This document shows positions 8,138-13,982 of a stretch of 13,982 nt of DNA, piece by piece. The number at the start of each line of letters is the position of its first letter. Position 1 is the stretch's first letter. The notes below the pieces were generated by a model that saw only the letters and a program-made list of their open reading frames with translations, had not been told where the DNA came from and searched no databases. The DNA lies in the NCBI GenBank assembly GCA_937863195.1, contig CALMET010000146.1, positions 1 to 13,982 of the forward strand, written 5' to 3'. The stretch comes from an uncultured bacterium (GTDB taxonomy: Bacteria; Patescibacteria; ABY1; SG8-24; 2-12-FULL-60-25). Both the position numbers and the translations under genes were made by a program.

Positions 8138-9519
8138 GAAGAGGTCGTTGTGACGGTCGGAATAATGAGTGGCTCGGTCGTGGTCGGCACCGAAACCGTT
8201 GATGTCGTCACCATATCCGTCGAAGACGTTGCGCCAACGACGTCCCCAGGCCCATTAAGTGAAGACTCTTCTGGCGATACAGGCTGCAATGGCGCACCGT
8301 CAAGCTCAAGCGAATTTAACATCATTTCGTAGAACGTTCGATAATTGATATAAGGCTTCGTCCCGGGGTCGTATTTGAACGAGAAGACGCTTTCTCCCCA
8401 ACTGAATACGGCCTCAAGACGGTCTGGACTCAGAATGCCTTCTAGACCCTGCTTGGTTGTCAGCGAGCGAAGCATTGCGGCCGTAGTCGTTGTATGTCGA
8501 GCGACATACCAATCTTGCGCTGAGAGCTTTTGCGGATTCGGCAAGACTTCGATAATAAACCTCTCGCCTTGACCGGTCACAAGACTCGCCTTTTGACCGT
8601 CAGCGATATCAAGTGAACTCGTCCACGCAGAGGGAGCATAGAGCGACCATCCGAGTGAACCGCTGAAGGCTTTTATGAGGGTTGTGTCCAAGATACGTAC
8701 CGGTGCTTGAGCAGCGGGATTGTAAAGATGAAAGACCTCATTGCCATCCAAAAAACCGTCGCGATCTGAATCAGGGTTGCGCGGATCTGTCGCAAATACA
8801 ATCTCTTCACTATCTGAAAGACCATCAGAATCAGAGTCGAGCCCACCCGGTGGCAAGGTTGGAGCGCTTGGCACCAAGGTCGCAAGCGTAGCTGCAACCT
8901 CAGTAGACGCCGGCGAAACACCACCTTCGTTTATCGCCAAAACACGGTAGCGATAATTCAAACCCGCCGTCACACTCACGTCCAAAAAGGATCGGCTATT
9001 TGCCGGCAAGTTTGTGAGGATGGAAAATTGTCCATCCGTACCGGCGCGCTCAAGACGAAAACCCGTTTCGTCATTCGTTGTATCGTTCCATGACAAGGCG
9101 ACCGACTGAGTACCGCTCGCAACACTTGCGGCGAGCCCCGTTGGCGCTATAGGTGGACTTTTTATCGGCTCGGTCACAATCGGTGGCGGCGTGACGACCG
9201 GCGTTTTATCGCCGAATAATACTTCGCGATTGATGTAAGCAAAACCTCCACCAATTAATAACAGCACAAAACCCGCCAAAGCCACATAAGGCCAAGGCGA
9301 TGGACGCTCTTCTGCCATAGGTACGAGAGCTTGTTTTGGCCTTGGTGGTGGCGGTGGTACGACCGTAACAGCCGCTGGTGCCGCCTTGGCGTCCATATCG
9401 CGCGCGTCCATCTTCAAAGCCACGCCATAGTATTTCTCTGGCATCACCACGATCTCGGGAGATCGCTTGGGCGATTGTGGCGCATCTGTTGGCGCCTGTG
9501 TGGCTTCAAAGGGATTCAT
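8134..9519 (-). CDS. Single-TM surface protein with FN3 domain, TSP3-like repeats and C-terminal beta domain
   Basis: A 461-residue protein not recognised as a named family. Residues 1-75 are a Pro/Ala-rich, probably cytoplasmic tail with a PPPPPRP run (55-61). A single TM helix (about 77-95, YVALAGFVLLLIGGGFAYI) follows with no signal-cleavage site, then a Pro/Thr linker. Residues about 122-212 look like a fibronectin type III domain (APTGLAAS, SVALSWND, GFRLERAG, YRYRVLAINEGG). TSP3-like calcium-binding repeats follow at about 228-267 (DSDSDGLSDSEE and NPDSDRDGFLDGNEVF). A globular region (about 280-410, SLGWSLYAPSAW and FIIEVLPNP) has a PsbP-like feel, and a Thr/Ser-rich tail ends the protein. 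It starts 3 nt after the previous gene and its stop overlaps ybeY as ATGA. The likely role is envelope or adhesion; this is inference. Confidence 0.85.
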   Translation of the reverse strand: MNPFEATQAPTDAPQSPKRSPEIVVMPEKYYGVALKMDARDMDAKAAPAAVTVVPPPPPRPKQALVPMAEERPSPWPYVALAGFVLLLIGGGFAYINREVLFGDKTPVVTPPPIVTEPIKSPPIAPTGLAASVASGTQSVALSWNDTTNDETGFRLERAGTDGQFSILTNLPANSRSFLDVSVTAGLNYRYRVLAINEGGVSPASTEVAATLATLVPSAPTLPPGGLDSDSDGLSDSEEIVFATDPRNPDSDRDGFLDGNEVFHLYNPAAQAPVRILDTTLIKAFSGSLGWSLYAPSAWTSSLDIADGQKASLVTGQGERFIIEVLPNPQKLSAQDWYVARHTTTTAAMLRSLTTKQGLEGILSPDRLEAVFSWGESVFSFKYDPGTKPYINYRTFYEMMLNSLELDGAPLQPVSPEESSLNGPGDVVGATSSTDMVTTSTVSVPTTTEPLIIPTVTTTSS

Positions 9520-9522
9520 ACG

Positions 9523-10410
9523 TTATGGAGTGAGTTTTGGCACTTCGCAGCTAGGCGTTGTGCATTTGCCGTCTCCACGGGGGTTATAACCATTTTTGAC
9601 TTCGTCACCATCCGAATAACCATCTTTATCGGTGTCGGCGTTTAAAGGATTCGTCCCATAAACCTTGTTTTCGTCACCGTCTTTTAACCCGTCTTCATCT
9701 GAGTCTGGGTTATTTGGTTCAAGTCCAAGCTCAACTTCTTGCTGATCGGTTAAACCATCCGTGTCTGTATCGACAGAACTCGTTGTTGAAGGTGATGGAA
9801 TAACAACCGGGGTCGACGTCGAAGGCAATGGGATATTTACATCCGCTGGAGGGACCGTTACTGGCGGCGGCAAAGTCATACCGTCATTCGGATTTACCTG
9901 AGTCGTCGTTGTCACCGGAGTATTCACTACCGGTACCTGCGTTGTTGGCGTCTGTGTCGTGGTCGTTGGCGTTGTTGGTACGTTAGGCGTTTGATCATCA
10001 GACATGCTGTTCATCAAGGTATAGACACCGAACGCTGCACCACCGAGCAAAACGATAATCACAAGCGATAAGAGCGCGACTTTTGCCATCGAAGGCCCTG
10101 CTGGTGCCGCAATTGGTGCCATCGTAGGCATAACGGGCGTGCGCTGCATTGGGGTAGGCGGCGCTGAATCCGCAAACATATCTTCTGGCTCTTGAGCCTT
10201 AATCGGCATGGACTGGATTTCAACACGAGGCGCTGCCATGGGTGCTGGTGCCGTCATCGATTCTGGCAACGGACGAACAGGTGTCGGAGTCACGTCGCTC
10301 GCGAGCGAGCGTGACGGAGTTGGTGACGATGGCTCTGGCGCAGCCAAAGACTCTAACGCTTCGTCAGAGAGTTCGTCTGGGGCAAATGGCAGGTTATTAG
10401 GCGGATTCAT
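9523..10410 (-). CDS. Single-TM surface protein with TSP3-like repeats and Cys tail
   Basis: A 295-residue protein from the ATG at 10410, 8 nt after the previous stop. The frame also offers a GTG at 10449 that would add 13 residues and overlap the previous gene by 31 nt; I prefer the ATG because its MNPPNNLPF start resembles the MNPFEATQ start of the next gene. Residues 1-108 are Pro/Met/Ala-rich and probably cytoplasmic. A TM helix (about 109-132, VALLSLVIIVLLGGAAFGVYTL) is followed by an 80-residue Thr/Pro spacer and three TSP3-like Asp repeats (about 214-278: DTDTDGLTDQQE, NPDSDEDGLKDGDE, NADTDKDGYSDGDE). The end is GYNPRGDGKCTTPSCEV, with Cys283 and Cys288. Calcium binding by the repeats is expected from the family. 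The protein shares its end with the upstream gene, so the two are paralogous at least there. Confidence 0.85.
   Translation of the reverse strand: MNPPNNLPFAPDELSDEALESLAAPEPSSPTPSRSLASDVTPTPVRPLPESMTAPAPMAAPRVEIQSMPIKAQEPEDMFADSAPPTPMQRTPVMPTMAPIAAPAGPSMAKVALLSLVIIVLLGGAAFGVYTLMNSMSDDQTPNVPTTPTTTTQTPTTQVPVVNTPVTTTTQVNPNDGMTLPPPVTVPPADVNIPLPSTSTPVVIPSPSTTSSVDTDTDGLTDQQEVELGLEPNNPDSDEDGLKDGDENKVYGTNPLNADTDKDGYSDGDEVKNGYNPRGDGKCTTPSCEVPKLTP
10289..10315. repeat. GC-rich palindrome inside a surface-protein gene
   Basis: TCGCTCGCGAGCGA (10295-10308) is a perfect 14-base palindrome. It is extended by GTCACG on the left (10289-10294) and CGTGAC on the right (10310-10315), with one bulged G at 10309. 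GGAGT also flanks both sides as a direct repeat. It codes for part of TPSRSLASDVTP in the cytoplasmic tail, so it may be chance codon choice. The centre has no loop, so an RNA hairpin would lose a few pairs. Confidence 0.6.
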
Positions 10411-10418
10411 AGACGATA

Positions 10419-11012
10419 TTAATTGATGAGGCAGGTTGTTACGGCGCACTTTCCTGTACCTAAGGGATTATACCCGTTTTTGATCTCATCCGCATCAGAG
10501 AACCCGTCACCGTCGGTGTCGGCTTTAGTGGGGTTGGTGCCATAACGAGCTTCTTCGGTGTTTGAGATCATGTCTCCGTCAGTGTCAGTAGATTCTGAAG
10601 CGGTTATTTGTTCGTCAGGTGGCGGATCAACAATATCAGAAGGTGAAACCGTTGATGTCGTATCTGCAACAGAGGCTGGCTGGATCAATGCCGAATCACT
10701 ACTCGAACTATTTACAACCGAATCCACTTCTCCAAAGCCCACTGGCTCAATATTCTCGGGAGGCTCTGGTATGGTGAAATTATTTACAAACATCCCACTC
10801 GTAGACACGGAGGAGACCTGTATACTATCCGCATCTTCATCTTGAATTGAAGGATCTTGATTCGTTGTGCCTTGGTTGTTTGGATTGGCGGTATTCAATA
10901 TCAACCCACCATCGCCCTCTACCGAGCGTGTGCGTAGAAAGAAGATCAACCCAATACCCAGAGCGATAACCGCTATGGTTATCGCGAGGGCGATTTTTTG
11001 TTTGTTGTTCAT
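10419..11012 (-). CDS. Small single-TM surface protein with TSP3-like repeats and Cys tail
   Basis: A 197-residue protein from the ATG at 11012 (MNNKQKIALAITIAVIALG). A TM helix lies right at the N-terminus (about 7-26), followed by RTR, which suggests an uncleaved anchor or lipid-free signal. Residues about 30-140 are a Ser/Asn/Asp-rich, acidic, low-complexity spacer. Two TSP3-like repeats (about 142-185: DTDGDMISNTEE and ADTDGDGFSDADE) come next, then GYNPLGTGKCAVTTCLIN with Cys189 and Cys194. A TTG at 11024 is an alternative start adding four residues: it has GGAGG seven bases upstream (11032-11036), while the ATG has no well-placed site. The Gly codons of the upstream gene supply that GGAGG, so it may be coincidental. 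The gene lies just after the large Cys-rich gene and 8 nt before the next paralog. Confidence 0.85.
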   Translation of the reverse strand: MNNKQKIALAITIAVIALGIGLIFFLRTRSVEGDGGLILNTANPNNQGTTNQDPSIQDEDADSIQVSSVSTSGMFVNNFTIPEPPENIEPVGFGEVDSVVNSSSSDSALIQPASVADTTSTVSPSDIVDPPPDEQITASESTDTDGDMISNTEEARYGTNPTKADTDGDGFSDADEIKNGYNPLGTGKCAVTTCLIN

Positions 11013-11014
11013 AG

Positions 11015-11036
11015 TTGCATGCAATTATCGACCTCC
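11015..11036 (-). promoter_or_regulatory. Possible ribosome binding site for TTG start at 11024, with palindrome
   Basis: On the - strand GGAGG (11032-11036) is followed by TCGATAA (7 nt) and then TTG (11022-11024). This is an ideal spacing in a window where nearly every other start lacks such a site. The TTG is part of TTGCATGCAA (11015-11024), a perfect 10-base palindrome between the two genes. GGAGG also encodes the Gly-rich end of the upstream protein, so the site is uncertain. Confidence 0.4.
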
Positions 11037-13931
11037 GCCAGCCCCTCCGCCACCCACAGAGCAAGCATAAGCACCAGCGCAGTATGCAGGAACGCGGTTC
11101 GATGTATCCATATATCCAGAGCACTGATGTGAGGCGGTACCGTTTGTGGCAGTATCACACATCTTCACACAAGTTCCCGAATCACTAGGACTTGCAACTC
11201 TCTGATTACAGACGCTTCCAGCGGGGCATCGTACTCGTGTTGCCTCGTCACATGCGGGACTTGTTGTATTTTGTGTATATCGCACACCCTGACAAAGGGG
11301 CATCGGCGTCTGGCCATTCAAACTTGCGCCACAGTTTCTTTCTTGGCATACCGGCGTCGACACAGAACTATATACAGCGCCATATACCGGGCTAATGCTA
11401 TCAAAGATATCTGAGAAGTATCGGTAATCTGCACCGCTATAGCCTCCATTCCATTCTCTTACAGTCCCCTTATCAGCAACAATAGAGAAAGGTGTCCAGA
11501 CGGTTGAGCGCGTCTTTGCCCAAACTTCTTTTGAGGTTGCGACTTCTTTATTTTGGGCCGTCATCTGATATGGATTTTGGTTAATCGATGCGCTTGGCAA
11601 GAACTGACTCAAACAAGAAACTTCATGTGCGTCGTTAACATTCCATCCCAAAGAGCGATTTACCCCGACTGGTGGCGTCGATGCATTTGCCAAGTCGCGA
11701 AATCTCCATGATTTTACTTCACCTTGTTCACCATAAAGGACAAGTTTTGCATTACGTTCAATGAGCTTGGCTCTTAACTGATTATTCCCATCTGACGGCG
11801 AGCTAAATGAAATATATTTTGAAACCAAGATATCGAATTGTCCAACACCCTTAATAAAGGCGCTTTGCGGAGGCAATAAGAAGTTCGTACAATCTGACTG
11901 ATTGCGACGCGGATCACCCGCTGGATACTCTGGGTGGAAGCAGAAGAGATATGCACCATCGGTACCGGTCAGAACAGATTCACTCCCTTGCCTGCTTGTT
12001 TCTTTAGGCCCGCTACACGTAACCGTTTTCCAATTGCGTCCTTCTCCGTTATAGGCAAGATTAAAGTGTCTATATGACACGCAATCATCTACATTCGAGC
12101 AGCCATAGGGCGTAGGCTGACCATCAACGACACAGGTCTTTGAAGCAACGGCTCTTACCTTGTTAGTACAAGCCTTCATACCGGTATAGGAGTCTTGATT
12201 ATCAACTCCATAAATCCCTGGGACATTTGCCGCTCTACCCGGCGCCCCGTTTCTGCCATTGCCTTGGTAGATTTCTGGAGCTTGAGGCAACGTACATGCG
12301 TCATATGTGCCTGGCGTAAACGTTTTAGGGGTACGGATAACCAAATCCATAAATTCATTAATATATTGACCGTAGACCGTTGACTTGTCTGGAGCGGCGG
12401 TAAATCTATCAATCATTCCTTGATATCCACCCGCTGGATCCCACCAAAATTGCACAACATATTCATCTTCTGCCAACCTTGGAAGCATGTTAATTTGCAA
12501 GATTTTACCCGTCGTTGAACCGGCTTTTGTGATCTGCACACCTTTTTGTGCCGCGACCGCAACCGAAATCAAGGAGCTTGTATTTCCTGCAAACCCATTT
12601 ATCTGAACGGGGAAGTAACCCCCGCGAATCCCCTCATCAAAGTTAGGGGTTTTTGTATTGTCTCTATATGAATCCACAACCAAGCTATATCCACCGCACT
12701 CTGTACGGCTATTAATACCTGTAATTGTAAAGATACCGTTTTCATCTGCGATAGCATCCTTAACACGAATGCCGCGATAATAAAGCGTCACGCGACCTTG
12801 CGGGACAGGTTGCATATAAAGAGAGTCCTGTAGATACCCTTCGATAACACCTGTACCCCCGATCGTGTCTGAACACTTCATACAGCCGGTATATTGACAT
12901 GTATTGCCACAGCTAATCACATCTCTCCCTCCAGTTCTTGAGGCGGCAAAATCATATCCAAGGGATCTACACGTAACATCGGTAGGAGTAGCAATACCTA
13001 TTTCACACTGTTCTGGGCCATTAACCACCTTATCGCCACAATACCCACCCGACTGCGCCACCTGCTGACACGATGTCGTACAGGCTAAACAGGTCGAGCC
13101 GTATTCAGCACCATCAGGACATGCACCGCCATTTTGTGTGCCAAGATCACATTGCTCTCTGCCTGCATTAATAATGCCGTCGCCACAAATATTTGCTGCG
13201 CAAGAATTTGTACACGAGTCATTGTTATTACGGTTACCGTCATCACAAGCTTCGCCTTGGTCTTTTTTGCCGTCGCCGCAAGAACCAATTGGCTGACATG
13301 CTGACCAGCCGCCAAACGTACATTGATCTGTCGTGCCCGCGGCATTACATGAGCGAGATTTTTGTGTTTCGTAAGTCGCACAAGTACCACCTACCGTTGC
13401 ACAATCATCATTTGTATCACATTCAACAAAATTATTTGAAGCACTCTTTACCGTACAGTACGTTTTTGCCAAACAACCGTCTTTTGAGAATTCCGGCGTA
13501 CCGTCACACTGTTCGGTTCCGTTTACGACATAGTCGCCACAATGTGGGGCAACGCCATTACACGTTTGTGAACAGGTTGATTGAAGGTTGCAGCCAGCGC
13601 CACAATACGCGCCATTACTTGGGCCGCGATCACATGTTTCGCCTGGTGAAAGCCTGCTATCACCACAATAGCTATCATAACCCGTACAGGTGCGGTTGCA
13701 TCGGCCATAGGTGCCATTTAATGCACTGCCATCATCACACACTTCGGACGGAGTAAGAGCGGTACAGGTAATACCTGAACCAACAGGATCGCCTGCTGAT
13801 TGACACTCGGTTCCAGGGCCCGGCGTTGTACATGCTTGGCCGTATTTAAGACCTACGCCGCCAAGGCATTGAGCGCGATCAACGCGACCATTGCCACACA
13901 TTGATTGAGCGACACAGGTGCTATTACTTGA
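11025..13931 (-). CDS. Large Cys-rich secreted/surface protein with Myxococcus-type disulfide repeats, 5' partial
   Basis: The frame is open from the TAA at 11025-11027 to the genomic edge at 13931-13932. The codons before the first internal Met (13901) read SSNSTCVAQS and continue the Cys-rich pattern, so the real start is missing. Counting from that Met, residues 1-345 hold about 41 Cys and at least six CGDG-like units (at 2, 79, 121, 208, 239 and 288; for example CGDGKKDQGEACDDGN and CGDGIINAGREQCD). These resemble DUF4215/Myxococcus Cys-rich repeats. Residues about 351-415 look like a carboxypeptidase-regulatory or Cna-B-like beta sandwich (GRVTLYYRGIRV, DENGIFTITGI). The middle (about 420-850) is unrecognised. 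Residues 852-947 hold 11 more Cys, and the end is GGGGAGGGR. No C-terminal TM helix or LPxTG motif is seen. It probably acts outside the cell, disulfide-bonded, in attachment or as a cell-surface layer (inference). Confidence 0.88.
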   Translation of the reverse strand, partial: SSNSTCVAQSMCGNGRVDRAQCLGGVGLKYGQACTTPGPGTECQSAGDPVGSGITCTALTPSEVCDDGSALNGTYGRCNRTCTGYDSYCGDSRLSPGETCDRGPSNGAYCGAGCNLQSTCSQTCNGVAPHCGDYVVNGTEQCDGTPEFSKDGCLAKTYCTVKSASNNFVECDTNDDCATVGGTCATYETQKSRSCNAAGTTDQCTFGGWSACQPIGSCGDGKKDQGEACDDGNRNNNDSCTNSCAANICGDGIINAGREQCDLGTQNGGACPDGAEYGSTCLACTTSCQQVAQSGGYCGDKVVNGPEQCEIGIATPTDVTCRSLGYDFAASRTGGRDVISCGNTCQYTGCMKCSDTIGGTGVIEGYLQDSLYMQPVPQGRVTLYYRGIRVKDAIADENGIFTITGINSRTECGGYSLVVDSYRDNTKTPNFDEGIRGGYFPVQINGFAGNTSSLISVAVAAQKGVQITKAGSTTGKILQINMLPRLAEDEYVVQFWWDPAGGYQGMIDRFTAAPDKSTVYGQYINEFMDLVIRTPKTFTPGTYDACTLPQAPEIYQGNGRNGAPGRAANVPGIYGVDNQDSYTGMKACTNKVRAVASKTCVVDGQPTPYGCSNVDDCVSYRHFNLAYNGEGRNWKTVTCSGPKETSRQGSESVLTGTDGAYLFCFHPEYPAGDPRRNQSDCTNFLLPPQSAFIKGVGQFDILVSKYISFSSPSDGNNQLRAKLIERNAKLVLYGEQGEVKSWRFRDLANASTPPVGVNRSLGWNVNDAHEVSCLSQFLPSASINQNPYQMTAQNKEVATSKEVWAKTRSTVWTPFSIVADKGTVREWNGGYSGADYRYFSDIFDSISPVYGAVYSSVSTPVCQERNCGASLNGQTPMPLCQGVRYTQNTTSPACDEATRVRCPAGSVCNQRVASPSDSGTCVKMCDTATNGTASHQCSGYMDTSNRVPAYCAGAYACSVGGGGAGGGR

Positions 13932-13932
13932 T

Positions 13933-13982
13933 ACACTCTTTCCCTACACGACGCTCTTCCGATCTCGGAAGAGCGTCGTGTA
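13933..13982. other. Illumina sequencing adapter (assembly contamination), inverted copy
   Basis: Bases 13933-13965 are the 33-base Illumina TruSeq read-1 adapter (starts ACACTCTTTCCCTACACGAC, ends GCTCTTCCGATCT). Bases 13966-13982 are the reverse complement of part of it. Bases 13945-13961 and 13966-13982 form a perfect 17-base inverted repeat around ATCT. This is not genomic; the contig truly ends at about 13932. Confidence 0.98.

Noticed and set aside
10411..10449. GTG at 10449 as the start of the 295-residue TSP3 protein
   Set aside because: It would overlap the upstream gene by 31 nt, and the added residues have no family support; the ATG at 10410 sits 8 nt after the upstream stop.
13193..13756. 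+ strand His/Tyr-rich frame of 187 codons
   Set aside because: It is the antisense of the Cys-rich repeats; its odd His/Tyr content comes from reading Cys and Asp codons backwards.
13902..13931. ATG at 13901 as the true start of the Cys-rich protein
   Set aside because: The frame continues upstream with SSNSTCVAQS, no signal peptide follows the Met, and the ATG lies within a Cys-rich unit.
11500..13931. Repeated Cys-rich segments as a CRISPR array or DNA repeat
   Set aside because: Similarity is at the protein level (CGDG units) with irregular spacing; there are no identical DNA repeats.
13945..13982. Perfect 17-bp hairpin at the contig end as a terminator or attachment site
   Set aside because: It is made wholly of Illumina adapter sequence.

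Overview
The window looks like one contig of a metagenome-assembled bacterium, most likely from the Candidate Phyla Radiation (Patescibacteria); an Uhrbacteria- or Magasanikbacteria-like lineage is my best guess. This is inference. The grounds are compact gene packing with stop/start overlaps, mostly no Shine-Dalgarno sites, single-TM surface proteins with thrombospondin type-3 (TSP3)-like Asp-rich repeats next to division genes, and Myxococcus-type Cys-rich repeats. TGA is used as a normal stop, so there is no Gracilibacteria-type recoding. Both ends cut through genes, and the last 50 bases are Illumina adapter sequence rather than genome.

Layout. At the left end, on the + strand, lie a 5'-truncated DUF4105 (Lnb N-terminal-like) membrane-anchored protein (2-829) and a small histidine phosphatase (834-1247). 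A strong bidirectional hairpin terminator (1231-1259) separates them from everything else, which is on the - strand. Read in the direction of transcription (right to left), the - strand carries: a very large Cys-rich secreted protein (11025 to the contig end, 5' partial); two small TSP3-repeat membrane proteins (10419-11012 and 9523-10410); an FN3 plus TSP3 membrane protein (8134-9519); ybeY; a DgkA-type lipid kinase; ftsA; a 131-nt gap with a possible promoter; ftsZ; nrdR; an HtrA/DegP-type protease; and pyruvate kinase, which ends at the terminator.

How the genes fit together. The four envelope or surface protein genes run into ybeY-dgkA-ftsA without a visible break. Three junctions in a row are 4-base ATGA overlaps, which suggests translational coupling from the FN3/TSP3 gene through to ftsA. 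FtsA and FtsZ form the division core. The lipid kinase may serve lipid-carrier recycling for the cell wall, HtrA handles envelope protein quality control, YbeY acts on rRNA/RNA, NrdR controls ribonucleotide reductase genes, and pyruvate kinase is central metabolism. The most unusual part is the surface-protein cassette: three consecutive single-TM proteins with extracellular Asp-rich repeats, two of them ending in a shared GYNPxGxGKCxxxxC tail, downstream of a large disulfide-rich secreted protein and physically linked to the division genes. No RNA gene, CRISPR array or insertion sequence was seen.
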